Assembly (NCBI GenBank): GCA_030278955.1
Contig: JAOANR010000011.1
Span: 43,821,417-43,885,416 of the forward strand
DNA from: Hygrophila difformis
Lineage: Eukaryota > Streptophyta > Magnoliopsida > Lamiales > Acanthaceae
DNA: 64,000 bases
Direction of reading: 5' to 3'
Below are positions 33,568 through 43,605 of this stretch, piece by piece. A program made the translations under genes and the position numbers. Position 1 is the stretch's first letter. Each line of letters begins with the position of its first letter. Below the pieces are notes generated by a model, which saw only the letters and a program-made list of their open reading frames with translations, was not told where the DNA came from and made no database searches.

Positions 33568-34409
33568 CTGTTGAGAGATGCGGCCGGTGGTGAAGGTGCG
33601 GTTGAGTCGCTGGTCGGAGGCGGCGGACTGGTGGCGACGAGACAGAGGCGCCGGAGAAGGGTGGGGGAAATGGAAGGTGGATTGGTGGTGATTGCAGTGG
33701 CCGGCTGCCGCTGTTTGAGATGGAGGGAGCAGCAGTGACGAGGGAGGTCGTGTCTGCTGGCGCTCGATCGGAGAAGGTGGCCGGAGAGCTGGTGGAGCAG
33801 ATCGGGAGTTGCACGATGAAGAAGTCGACTCCAAGAGTTTGTTGGGCCGGAGGGAAACTTGGGCCCGGTGCAAGTCATGGGCCGAGGTTGTGGTTTTGAT
33901 TGGGTTGGCTCCTTGGAAAATTGGGCTGGAGAGGGGTTGGGCCTCACCTACATTTAGTTTCATTAGTTTTAATTAATACACTTCCAATTTTAATTCTCTT
34001 TTTTCGTTTCCTGTTTCCTTTTTAAAATAAAAAATAAAAAAAAGTGGATAAGAAAATTAAAAAAAAATAAGTATATAAAATATACACAGATATTTCTTCA
34101 TTCAATTGATTATATGGCTTGTGTTTCGTTTAATGGACCCGTGTTCCACCGAACAAATACCATCAAACCATAATTTGTCAAGTGTATGATTTTTAATATT
34201 TTATCATGTTTTTGGATTTTTTTAACACAAATTTAATAAAAATGCAATAATTTTGTGTTTTTCAATACCAGTTTATTATTTATACAAACTTGCATATATC
34301 TGTCAAATTCAACTGCTTTCTTATTTAAGATAAGACCGGAATACGATCAAATGCCCATGTTTAGACTCGGAAATAGATTGAAAATAATGGTCAATTTTGG
34401 GCATTATCA
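33568..34409 (-). mobile_element. Athila-2 solo LTR, 5' part
   Basis: On the minus strand it begins at 34409 with TGATAATGCCCAAAATTG. It aligns with the start of the Athila-1 LTR for about 230 bases, sharing AGAAAGCAGTTGAATT, ATGCAAGTTTGTA and AAAAATCCAAAAACATGA. The TSD partner CCCAC lies at 34410-34414. Beyond that it diverges into GGCCCA-rich sequence and lacks palindromes. Confidence 0.75.
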
Positions 34410-35305
34410 CCCACTGTCAATTACAGGAACTAAAATTATCTAACAACTACGAACTACAACTATGAACTACGCTAGAGAAACTAAACTACGAACTAATAAG
34501 AAATAAAATCTCCCGAGGAGTGTTGATGTGGTGTTGGTTCCCCTTTTTCCTCTGCAGCCTTGATCGATATTTATAGGAGGTGATGTAACCGCTGTAGAAG
34601 AACTGCTACATGATCCAAGCCCTTTAATAATCGTCCCGTCTGTACGCCTCATCCTGACTACTCCGCGTGGTTGTTTATTTCGCTTAATATGCTATCCTCC
34701 TTGGGGCCAATCGGTCTAGATGATACACTATCCCTTGGCCCTGGCATAGGTGATTGTCCCTTTGGTCTTGGCCTAACGGGCAGATAGGTAACTGTCCCTT
34801 TGGCCTGATGGGCAGATAGGTAACTGTCCCTTTGGTCTTGGCCTGACGGGCAGATAGGTGACTATCCATTTGGTCTTGACCTGACGGACAGATAGGTGAC
34901 TGTCCCTTTGGTCTTGGCCTAACGGGCAGATAGGTGACTGTCCCTTTGGCCTGACGGGCAGATAGGTGACTGTCTCTTTGTTCTTGGCCTGACGGGCAGA
35001 TAGGTGATTGTCCCTTTGGTCGTGGCCTAACGGGCAGATAGGTGACTGTCCCTTTGGCCTGACGGGCAGATAGGTAACTGTCCCTTTTGTCCTGGCCTAG
35101 CGGGCAGATAGGTGATTGTCCTTTTGGTCTTGGCCTAATGGGCAGATATGTCACTGTCCATTTGGCCTGACAGGCAGATAGGTGACTGTTCCTTCGGCCT
35201 GATGGGCTGGTAGGTGACCGTTCCTTCGGTCCTGGCCCAACGGACAGATAGGTTTAATTAATATGATCATCTTATTTATTTATTTATTTATTTTTGGTGA
35301 TAACA
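34410..35305 (-). repeat. 5' LTR of the outer gypsy element, outer piece
   Basis: Matches 1500-2383 and ends GGTGATAACA at 35305. It includes the second minisatellite block. Its junction at 34410 is the Athila-2 insertion site. Confidence 0.8.
34785..35250. repeat. LTR minisatellite, copy 2 (14 units)
   Basis: The array is the same type as at 1861-2330, again with 14 cores by my count. The mix of short and long linkers differs in order, so the arrays have rearranged since the element inserted. A 156-residue minus-strand frame here is a by-product of the repeat. Confidence 0.9.
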
Positions 35306-35404
35306 CTGTCAAATCTATCAATACCTTTCATTTCGAAAAGAATGCTATGTACTATTATTTTTTTATTTTTGTTATTTTGAAATAAATGTATATTTTTTAT
35401 TTTT

Positions 35405-36273
35405 GGAAAAAAGGCTAAATATATCCTTTTTCTTTCAAAAAAAGCCAAATCTATCCTTTTTTTATTTTATTACCGAATTTATCCTCTACATATGCTAATT
35501 ATATCCGAAAATATCCTAAATTCACTAATCCTTGAATGGCTGCTGATGTGGCATTTAATTAACTTAAACCTACAGGCTGGATCGTATTTGAGTGCTGCCA
35601 ATCCAACGTGTTTGCCAAATAAGAGGGTAACGAGAGCAGCCCTAAAAATTAGAACAAATTAGAACAGACAACGCGAGAGAAAGGCAGCTCCAACGACGCG
35701 AGAAGAAAAAGCCAAAAGCCAAAAGCCATTGATGAACCAAACCAAGCACCCACATTTCAGGAAACAATTGAGAAGATGTACCGTAACCGGGAGGGGGCCA
35801 ACCATTCTCTTCTTCGGCCCTCAGTTTTGAACCAAACGTCCCCATTATTGTCGCTTTGTTGCCGGAATTCGAATATGCACCGCGGGATTAGGGTTCGCAA
35901 TATTGGGGGTGATTGAAAGAAGGGCTTCGAATCGGTAATGAAATTAAGGTTCGAATTTGAAAGGAAGTGCTTCGATGTTGGGGGTTCGTGATTTGGATTG
36001 ATTCAACCCACATAAACCCTTCAGAAATTAGGGTCGGGTCAGGTCGGGTTACCCTCTTATTTGGCAAACACGTGGATTGGCAGCACTCAAATACGATCCA
36101 TCCTGTAGGTTTAAGTTAATTAAATGCCACATCAGCAGCCATTCAAGGATTAGTGAATTTAGGATATTTTCGGACATAATTAGTATATGTAGATGATAAA
36201 TTCGGTAATAAAATTAAAAAATGATAGATTTGGCTTTTTTTGAAAGAAAAAGGATATATTTGGCCTTTTTTCC
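35405..36273. mobile_element. Pack-MULE-like element with 226-bp terminal inverted repeats
   Basis: Arms 35405-35631 and 36048-36273 are near-perfect inverted copies beginning GGAAAAAAGGCTAAATATATCC or GGAAAAAAGGCCAAATATATCC. The flanks are T-rich (TTTTATTTT on both sides), compatible with a 9-bp duplication but of low complexity. The 416-base core (35632-36047) is unlike the arms and holds a minus-strand frame from 35845 with a GC-richer start. Long arms around unrelated unique sequence is the Pack-MULE pattern. Confidence 0.65.
35642..35845 (-). pseudogene. Putative captured gene fragment inside the MULE
   Basis: A 67-residue minus-strand frame starts with ATG at 35845 (protein start MGTFGSKLRAEEENGWPPPG). 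Its leader contains AACCCTAATCCCGCGG, a phrase common in plant 5' leaders. I do not recognise the protein. It may be the first exon of a captured host gene; the last third is probably intron or non-coding. Confidence 0.3.
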
Positions 36274-36447
36274 TTTTATTTTCGATACTCTTTTTCTTCG
36301 TTATCATTAAAAATGTTGATCTATTTTTTCCTTCTCATTTTACTACTAAAATACCTTATTGTTCCTTATCGTTTTCTCAGTTTTTTTTTTCCTATTTTAT
36401 TATTCTTTTTTACTTATCATCTTGATTTTTCAAGATTTACAAGATAG

Positions 36448-36624
36448 TGGGGATGGGACTTACCTTAGTGGTCAAGTCCTCCGACTTCCAACCTATGGGT
36501 TTGGCGTTCGATTTCCTACACGGTCCCTTATTCATCTCATTTATCCCCATTTGTAATTTGTGTCTGGGTTCCCATACATCTTTACCGACACATGAGTGCC
36601 GCTATTTTTTTTTTAAAAAAAAAA
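36448..36624 (+). mobile_element. tRNA-derived SINE, copy 1
   Basis: The tRNA-like head GGGACTTACCTTAGTGGTC (A-box region) is followed by GGCGTTCGATTTCC (B box) and the body CATTTGTAATTTGTGTC with an A-rich tail. It is flanked by a 15-base duplication AGATTTACAAGATAG (36433-36447) and AGATTTATAAGATAG (36625-36639). It shares its body with the copies near 38600 and 59560. RNA polymerase III-type boxes are visible but somewhat decayed. Confidence 0.75.
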
Positions 36625-37048
36625 AGATTTATAAGATAGCAATTCAATCCATCAAGCCCATTTTAATAACCCACGAGCTGTATGTGGAGTTCTGACCACA
36701 ACGCCCGACCTTGTCTCCATATTGCATATTATACTTAGTTAATTAATATGCATAGCTATATATTTGATAGGTAACCATTCCACCAACTCGTCCCTTGCCG
36801 CAAGCTTGTTTCTAACAGCCCGCCACAGGTAAACTCTGTATATTCTCACTTTCTCAGTAATAGGTTTGGTTCCATAAGCTTTCCATTTAACCCAAATCCT
36901 ATGAATGAAATATAATGGAGCTGACGTGTCTAGTTTATACCGTGCGGTAAGAGCGACAATTCATCGATGTATTTATATATATACCCAATCGAGCATAAAC
37001 AATACACAATTAAAAAAAGAGACATGCATGCCTTCAACTATTACATAG

Positions 37049-37214
37049 TGGGTGTTTGGATAAACAATGTGAAACTGATTATCTGATTATTGCGTTTTCA
37101 AAACGCAATTAATCAAGTTTATAGCAACATTTTTTTGCGGTTAAATCGATTATTTGCGTTTTGAAAACGCAATAGTCAGACAATCACTTTTATTGCAGCT
37201 TATCCAAACACCCA
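37049..37214. mobile_element. Hairpin MITE (TGGGTGTTTGGATAA termini)
   Basis: TGGGTGTTTGGATAA at the left matches TTATCCAAACACCCA at the right, and the interior shows GCGTTTTCAAAACGCAA twice in inverted relation. The length is 166 bases. I could not define a clean TSD, so the superfamily is open. Confidence 0.65.
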
Positions 37215-37439
37215 TAATTATAGGCTTATTGCATTATTAAAAACCCAAAAGTCACATACTTTGCGCATTGTGGGCTAAATTAAAATACTACTATTTGAAA
37301 TTGTATCTTAGTAAGAATTATATATACATGGTTGGAATAATTAGTTCATCTCTATTCAATTAGAATAGGATGCAAAATAAATAAATATATAATTAACAAA
37401 ATAAAAATAAAATAGAAAACACTTGGATTAATTAATGTT

Positions 37440-37931
37440 TTAACTAGCATTTTCAAGATCTAATGATTCCTTCACTTTTAATTCATTGGACAATCTAATT
37501 TCAAGTGTCTTCAAATTTGTGGCCATGGCTTCAATCTTCTCCTCCAATTTGCAAACAGCCACAGAAATCTTATTGGTCTCGTTGAAGTGAAGGACAGCAA
37601 CCTCTGTCTGTATAAACATTGTAAGGGAGGCTTGAAAGTCGGTCAGTTTCTTACCATAATGCCACCTCTGCAGCACATTCCACCACTTCACCTTACAGCA
37701 CTCTTTCACGAGCTGCTTCCCTTTCAAGAGCTTCTCTTTGAATGCTCCTATCTCGTCCATCTCTGCCTTCTCGTAATCTAAGGACTCGATGAAAGTGAGA
37801 GTGGATTCCAGGTGTTCCAGTTTTTGTCTGAAATGATTGGCTTTACGAGCCGCGGATATGGCTGAGGTGAACAAACACTGGAAGGCGGCTCCCAAGGCAG
37901 CCCCTCCGAAGCATTCCGCCATCAAATTCAA
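37440..37931 (-). CDS. RPW8-domain protein (stand-alone, 163 aa)
   Basis: The single-exon frame of 163 residues matches the RPW8 domain found in Arabidopsis RPW8 broad-spectrum mildew resistance proteins and at the N-terminus of helper NLRs. Diagnostic parts are ECFGGAALGAAFQCLF (residues 6-21, the hydrophobic N-terminal segment), the helical core with KANHFRQKLEHLESTL, and the motif VKECCKVKWWNVLQRWHYGKKL (split here as KECCKVKWWNV then YGKKL). The length fits stand-alone RPW8 proteins of roughly 150-170 residues. No NB-ARC or LRR follows. ATG at 37931 or the second Met (37922, MAECFGG) could be used; the latter matches the family start better. RPW8.2 of this family acts at the extrahaustorial membrane; the role here is inferred. 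There is no visible intron, unlike Arabidopsis RPW8.1 and RPW8.2. Confidence 0.85.
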   Translation of the reverse strand: MNLMAECFGGAALGAAFQCLFTSAISAARKANHFRQKLEHLESTLTFIESLDYEKAEMDEIGAFKEKLLKGKQLVKECCKVKWWNVLQRWHYGKKLTDFQASLTMFIQTEVAVLHFNETNKISVAVCKLEEKIEAMATNLKTLEIRLSNELKVKESLDLENAS

Positions 37932-38001
37932 ATGCTACGAACACTACTGAATGTCTTTGTCTCTGTGATGAAGGACCTGTCGGAAATCATGCTGGTCAGA
38001 G

Positions 38002-38016
38002 GTATATATATATATA
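38002..38016 (-). promoter_or_regulatory. TATA-type promoter of the RPW8 gene
   Basis: An alternating TATATATATATA stretch lies 70-85 bases upstream of the RPW8 ATG on the minus strand. The distance suits a plant TATA box with a short leader. Confidence 0.5.
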
Positions 38017-38566
38017 CACATACAGTTTCTGTTGGTTGAATGAGTCCATATGTTGGATACGTTCTATACTCCTTTTGGCATGTCATTTACCAAGTACGAC
38101 GATGCTCTTTCACTGGATAATAGTACGGAACTAAATTAGTTAATTGAGTAATCATACAGTTATTAATAGAATATTAGTATTATTTTTGTCTTGTGACTTG
38201 TAAGAAAAAAAAAAATAACACAAAGCAGCACATGAAAGAATCTACGCGGTGGGCCAATGTCAAGACCGTGATTTTGCCAAGGACTGCTTCCTATCCCACT
38301 TAATGTTCCACTTGTTTATTACACTGACATTGGTAATGAAAATATATACCCTCCAACTGATATAGTGAATACCACACTTGATTTCACTGTTTGTTTTCAC
38401 ACCTTATTAGGATCACATAATTAATATAAGCATCTGAATTTTACTATTTTGTCAAGATCGATGTGCTTCAATTCTTCCAGTTATTTGCTCATCATATCAA
38501 ACGCTCTATTTAATTTCTTGTAACTGTTTAGTTTCTATTGATGGGATGTACTTTAGTATTTGTAAA
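38017..38566. other. Intergenic sequence, nothing recognised
   Basis: AT-rich, with no frame or repeat structure I can interpret. Confidence 0.5.
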
Positions 38567-38580
38567 TTATTATCCATAAT

Positions 38581-38749
38581 TTTTTTTTTGGACAGTCATT
38601 GAAGGCCTGGGAAAGGGATGGTGGGAGCCCATGCCACACAAATTACAAAGGGGAATAAAAGGGAGGGATAGGGGGCCGGTGGGGATCGAACCTCCAACCT
38701 TCCGTTGGAAGTTTAGAGACTTAACCACTTGAGCTAAGTCCTCATCCCC
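38581..38749 (-). mobile_element. tRNA-derived SINE, copy 2
   Basis: On the minus strand: GGACTTAGCTCAAGTGGTT (A box), then GGAGGTTCGATCCCC (B box), a body with TTTGTAATTTGTGTGGC and a terminal A run. It is flanked by the exact duplication TTATTATCCATAAT (38567-38580 and 38750-38763). It is the best-preserved copy in the window. Confidence 0.85.
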
Positions 38750-38817
38750 TTATTATCCATAATTTGAGTCGGCAGTCATTTTGAGGTTCAATGCTACACT
38801 TGTAAATAGCTAGATGA

Positions 38818-38824
38818 AAAAAAA

Positions 38825-38855
<31 letters not shown>

Positions 38856-38866
38856 CAAAAACAAAA
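38818..38866. repeat. (CAAAA)n microsatellite
   Basis: An A run followed by about seven CAAAA units. It may be the tail of a retroposon, but I see no body. Confidence 0.8.
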
Positions 38867-40136
38867 TTAAGCTTATAGTGTGAATTTACTCAAGAAAAAA
38901 ATAATTCAAGTGATCATGTTTATTAATTGTAATTGTAATTCAGCAGGCCTGTTTTTGAAATTTGAAGCTTTGCCAAGTTGATTGTAATTTAGTAATTTGA
39001 TAGTGATGGCTTAGGTATTTAACATAGCATAATCAACTCTCTGATATACTTCCTATGTATTTGCCTGATACACATGCTTGCATAGACTTAGCACACCCCA
39101 AGGCCTATTGATCATATATAAATAAAAAATTAGAGCACACGTTGGACTTAATTTTGGAAAAAAAAATAAAAAAATTCATATCGTCCCATAATTTTAAAAA
39201 ATTTTCAAAACAGTCCTATAAATATCGAATTACAAAAATTTATCGGACTAAATGAGTTTTTTTTCCGTTAACTTTGGGTTGATATTTTCCCTACTCGTTA
39301 CAATCATTGGTGAGCTTTCTCCACAGTTGACTTGTTGGTTAATTTGTTTTTTCTTTTAATTTTTATTTTTTTTGTTCTGAGGTTGATAGTGGCCTCTGGT
39401 TTTCGACTTACTCTATGTAGTAATGGATGGAGACGACTTGGATCAAAGTAATATGTGAAGCACATGATTTTGATCAGAAGTTTAATTCCAACACACGTTA
39501 CAAAACTAAGTCAAACAGTAATTAGGACATGGACATGAATTCTTTAACATTGAAAATTTGATCAAAATTTTACAGTAGGAGTTTAAGATACAGCAACAAT
39601 TAAATTAGGCAGTAAATTATCCAAAGTTCCAATGGAACATCCGAGCATATATAGCTCAATACACATTACAGATACGGAGTATGTAGAAATTCATGGATGG
39701 GAGAATCACACCCATGTGGGACGATATCAACACCCTTCCCTCGAGCTCGAAATCAAATCTCAATTTCAAGATCAAATATAACCAACCCGGGCACCATAGC
39801 TCCGATAGGTATAAATCCATGGATAAAGGGCTCACACCTAAAACTAATTGTTGATTGTGGAATTGTTCCAAACATATAAGGTAGTAAGAGGGATACATCA
39901 CAACCGATGTGGGATATCAACAATCAACACATTTGATAAATTATAACCATTTTTGTCAACGTTATGCGACATGTTGTGCATGAGAAAGCAAACCGGAAAA
40001 TATACATTATAAGTAAGCTAATTTATAGAGTAACTTTTTAAGATACATATTTATTTCGCCACAATTCATGTTTTGGTAATCAAAATCCTGTAAAACTTTA
40101 AAAAATTCTGAGGTCATCAAATCTGACAGTTCAATC
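38867..40136. other. Intergenic sequence with possible LTR debris
   Basis: No gene seen. A segment at 39660-39930 has phrases such as GGGAGAATCACACCCATGTGGGA and CCGATGTGGGAT (the first shown only in part by position) that recur in plant LTR and retroposon remnants, but I found no partner in the window. Confidence 0.35.
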
Positions 40137-40144
40137 CTTGAATA

Positions 40145-41051
40145 CATGGTTATCAAGATCAGGATCCTAAGTAGGATCGTTTTTGTCTTTGTAAGATCGG
40201 GATCGTAGGATCAAATCGGGATCCTAAGATCCTATAAAATTGTTATTTATATTTTTACAAATTAATATCTGTTAATTATCTCACTAAACTGGTGACATGT
40301 ATAATTAAAAAAACATATTTTAGATCAATTTTTAACAAAAATTTGATAGATAATTGTATGTTTATTAAGGAAAAATAACCCATATGGTCCCTTAACTTTG
40401 CCGGATTTCGCAATCAGTCCCACAACTTTTGAATTAACACAATCCATCCACTAAGTTTCTTAATTTTAGCACAATCCGTCCCATATACTCAATGTGCCTC
40501 CATTTGTACTCAATTTGCCTCCATTTGTACTCCATTTGTATGGGACGGTATGGGAAAATGGAGTACAAATGGAGGCAAATTGAGTACAAATGGAGGCACA
40601 TTGAGTATATGAGACGGATTGTGCTAAAATTAAGAAACTTAGTGGATGGATTGTGTTAATTCAAAAGTTGTGGGACTGATTGCGAAATCCTGCAAAGTTA
40701 AGGGACCATATGGGTTATTTTTCCGTTTATTAATGATCCAATAGAATTTAAATACTGACATAGAACCCAACGATTTTGAGTTCAATATATCCAAAGATAC
40801 ATTAAACAAAATTGACAAGAATAACATCATGACCAAAATCACAAAGAGCTAGAGATAATAAGTAATTTTGCTCCAAAAAAAAAACCAAAACCGGCTGTAG
40901 GAGTAGGATCGGATCGCTCAGCGATCCTACTACGATCCTACCGATCCCACCGTGATCGTACCACTTTTTCGATCCTATGGCAAAACCGGATCGTTTTTCA
41001 TGGCTAGGATCATGCGATCCTACGATTAGGATCGCGATTTTGATAACTATG
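40145..41051. mobile_element. hAT-type MITE with 8-bp TSD, carrying a nested MITE
   Basis: Ends CATGGTTATCAA and TTGATAACTATG are inverted, and both sides have CTTGAATA (40137-40144 and 41052-41059), an 8-bp duplication as in hAT elements. The arms are rich in GGATCCTA and GATCG words in inverted orientation. The element was about 550 bases before the insertion at 40369. Confidence 0.75.
40369..40724. mobile_element. Mutator-type hairpin MITE nested in the hAT MITE
   Basis: A nearly perfect palindromic element of 356 bases, from GGAAAAATAACCCATATGG to its reverse complement. GTTTATTAA lies on both sides (40360-40368 and 40725-40733), an exact 9-bp duplication. The arms meet around 40540-40560 with a short loop. 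The transcript would fold into a hairpin of about 170 bp. Confidence 0.85.
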
Positions 41052-41127
41052 CTTGAATATATAGTTATTGAATTCTTTAGCTACTAAACATTTACCTTCT
41101 GAATCTTAGTAGCTATTTAAGATTTTA

Positions 41128-41508
41128 GGGAGTGTATTCAATCCAGAGTCTCTAAGATTTTTTGGGACTTTTAAAGTTGTGGTGTATTCAATTTAGATTT
41201 TAAAAAGTATATAAAAATCTAGGTGTAAATAAATACAGAAAAGTCTAGGTGTATTCAATACAGATTTTAAAAATCTTTAAAAATTTTGAGGTATTCAACT
41301 GTGCATGAATTTTAAATCTTTATAGATTTTAATGGACTCTTTTGAAAAAATATAACTAAACAAAATCTCTCTAAACAATCCAAAATTTCTAAAAGTCAGC
41401 CAAACTCTCATGGAGGCTACACAAAATCAATCAACTCTACGTGAGTCTATGGACTCTCTAAATCCATAAACTTTTTAAAATTCATAAAACGCTGGATTGA
41501 ATACACCC
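41128..41508. mobile_element. Tourist-like MITE (TTA TSD)
   Basis: Ends GGGAGTGTATTCAATCCAG and CTGGATTGAATACACCC are inverted and flanked by TTA (41125-41127 and 41509-41511), the 3-bp target of PIF/Harbinger elements. The length is 381 bases and there is no coding capacity. Confidence 0.8.
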
Positions 41509-41728
41509 TTAATTCGCTATCAAATTCGGTAGCTAAATCATTTTGCTACTAAATGCATTTTTAATTTTCATCTCACTTTATTTAATTAACTTTTCACATA
41601 CAATATAATAAAGTATAAACCATACAAACACAACCCAAATACAGCCAACCTCAGGTCATAATTATTTATTTATTGCTTTGTATGTGCTGAAATGAGTTAC
41701 TTATTAGTGTGTCCATATGATCAAGGTC

Positions 41729-42262
41729 CTAGGCGCGATAGACAAACGCCTGACATTCGAAAACAAGATGGAGTCCAGGGTTCGGGACAGCATAAGGCGT
41801 TAGAACGACATAGCCACGCGCCATCCTAAAAGCACCGGTGCCTCCCACAATGGAGATCTCCCTCGCCTCCTTCATCACCGGGTTCCTTCCAAAAATATTG
41901 AGCGTGCTCCCGTTGTACTTCCCGTGTGTGAAAACCAGGTTCAATAACATGTCCACAGCCACCTCCTTCAAGTCTGAAAACACAACGGTCCCCTGGAGTC
42001 GCCCCAATTGTTGGGACTCAATTTCCGGGTCATGTGTGGCCGGGTCATCCAACACGGACACACGTCCAAATTCAGATGGCAGCTGATCGGTTATGCTGGC
42101 CTGCGCAACTGGATACACAGTTTGGTTTTCGCCACTGAAAACATCATGGACGTAGAAGCGGATCGTCTCCCATGGCTCGGGTTCTGAAAGCGAACCGGGC
42201 ATGATGAAGTTGAGCAAGAAGATGATGAGGCCGACGATTGTGCTAAATTTAAGGGTTTCCAT
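41729..42262 (-). CDS. Dirigent-family protein (177 aa)
   Basis: Dirigent proteins are secreted beta-barrel proteins that guide stereospecific coupling of phenoxy radicals in lignan and related pathways, often in defence. The 177-residue frame begins METLKFSTIVGLIIFLLNFI, a signal peptide. It then has the family blocks: IRFYVHDVFSGEN (about residues 34-46), GTVVFSDLKE, HGKYNGSTLNIFGRNP (near 113-128) and SIVGGTGAFRMARGYVVL (near 138-155). The length and blocks are complete. A leader intron (42417-42267) precedes the ATG, and a TATA box lies at 42523-42533. An inverted copy lies at 45596-46155. The substrate cannot be read from sequence. Confidence 0.93.
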   Translation of the reverse strand: METLKFSTIVGLIIFLLNFIMPGSLSEPEPWETIRFYVHDVFSGENQTVYPVAQASITDQLPSEFGRVSVLDDPATHDPEIESQQLGRLQGTVVFSDLKEVAVDMLLNLVFTHGKYNGSTLNIFGRNPVMKEAREISIVGGTGAFRMARGYVVLTPYAVPNPGLHLVFECQAFVYRA

Positions 42263-42266
42263 ATCT

Positions 42267-42417
42267 CTGCATGTATGTATGTGTTTTAGTTCGATTATTC
42301 CAAGGTGGATCGGACTGAATTAAACCATTTTGTTTTACTAAGAAAATAATGTACTATTAATTATTCAAAGAAAGCTTTAATTTACTTAATTAATTATAAG
42401 CATATGTAAGTACATAC
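42267..42417 (-). other. Leader intron of the first dirigent gene
   Basis: On the minus strand the donor GAG|GTATGTA at 42417 and the acceptor ATGCAG at 42267 lie 4 bases before the ATG. The paralogue at 45457-45593 has the same intron in the same place, which supports it. Confidence 0.7.
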
Positions 42418-42522
42418 CTCGATTGCGCGATTATATTCTCGGTGCGAATGTGAATTGTTGGTTGTCTTCTTCTGCTTGGCTTATTACGAATTATTACGCC
42501 TAGGAAATGTTATCGCTATTCG

Positions 42523-42533
42523 GCAATTTATAC
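42523..42533 (-). promoter_or_regulatory. TATA box of the first dirigent gene
   Basis: AGTATAAATTG on the minus strand, about 100 bases ahead of the leader intron. It is conserved in the paralogue at 45356-45366. Confidence 0.55.
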
Positions 42534-42577
42534 TTGGAGATTTTCAAAGTGTTATTATAATATTATCTGCCGTAGAA

Positions 42578-43272
42578 ATATAGGCCCCGCTTGGATTGGC
42601 TTCTGCACAGTATTTTTACCTTTTGCTTTTACCAAAATCACTTCTGGTAGAAAAGAAGTATTTATTTGGGCTTTTGAAAAATAGCAAAAGCACATCGAAA
42701 AACTAAAAAAGTGCTTCTGGAAGAAGCAGTTCAGGGGATGCATGCTTCTACGAATGTGTGCAAAATCTTAAATGACCCTACTACTTAATATTTCATCTGT
42801 CTCATTAAAATTGCAAATTGCTACGCTTACTCACGACACATATGTCGATACATATTTTTCACAGTTAATAACTTCAATTGTGTACAAGTAAAAATTATAA
42901 AAAGTTGATATTCTAAAAGTACACGATTAGGACGAATCTAACAAGATCTCACCTGACTATATTTTTCTTACATAACTATGATAAAAATTTGAATCAAAGT
43001 TCAACAATGAATAGTATCAAATAGTGCTCCATAGGATTTATAATGAGACGGGTAGTATAAATTTCACTATTAATATATCTTATTACCATATAAAAAGCAT
43101 GTCTTTTTTTGGTAATTACTTCATTCACAAAATATTTTTTACGTTTACACATCCAAACACATTTTTGAAAAAAAAAATCAAATATTTCATCCAAATACAA
43201 AAGTTGCTTGCTTCTGCTTTTGGCTTTCACTTATTCTTCTGCTTTTTTCAAAAGCTAATCCAAACGGCACAT
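42578..43272. mobile_element. Decayed inverted-repeat element (about 0.7 kb)
   Basis: The left end GCTTGGATTGGCTTCTGC and the right end, AAAAGCTAATCCAAACGGC, are imperfect inverted repeats, and both arms share AAAAGCAGAAG-type words. The TSD is unclear. It is probably a non-autonomous DNA transposon sitting upstream of the first dirigent gene. Confidence 0.5.
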
Positions 43273-43605
43273 AATATTTGTTGTATCTTCTAAAATTTTA
43301 ACACTCTATCTCAATGGTGTAGATTACTCCCTCTCTTTGGCTAACCTTAGGCGCCAAACCAATAAGGTGGATTATTATTTTAGGGTGGATAAATTACAAC
43401 TTTGTAATTTCGTTCAATGACAAATCAATCGACGCCTAATATTTAGGTTGGATTTCTAATTAAGGTACTGATTCGTGTAATATCCTAATACTATCAATCA
43501 ACCATTATAACCAATTAATATCTATTTAATATTGATGCCATAAATAACCAATTAGTATTTATATTAAATATTAAAATAAAAATAAAAAATTTATCCAACA
43601 TTACG

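Larger units (their letters stand above)
1432..35305 (-). mobile_element. Decayed Ty3/gypsy LTR retrotransposon (outer layer of the nest)
   Basis: The two LTRs read TGTTAT...AACA on the plus strand: 1432-2383 is the 3' LTR, and 4449-4589 plus 34410-35305 is the 5' LTR, split by later insertions. The primer-binding site lies just inside the 5' LTR, gag follows at 4382-3006, and a poly-G polypurine tract precedes the 3' LTR, all consistent with minus-strand orientation. Most of pol is missing. The flanks are CTGCC (1427-1431) and CTGTC (35306-35310), a 5-bp TSD with one mismatch. About 29.8 kb of younger insertions lie between 4590 and 34409. The order of events is inference from nesting. Confidence 0.8.

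Noticed and set aside
34684..35154. 156-residue minus-strand open frame (and a 67-residue one at 1927-2130)
   Set aside because: They are produced by the LTR minisatellite: the same repeat read through in different frames gives Arg/Pro/Gln/Ser-rich nonsense. No start, domain or conservation beyond the repeat.
38581..38749. tRNA gene candidates (A and B boxes) here and at 36448, 59523 and 61302
   Set aside because: The heads do not fold into a proper cloverleaf by eye, and two copies have SINE body and tail with long TSDs. They are SINEs.
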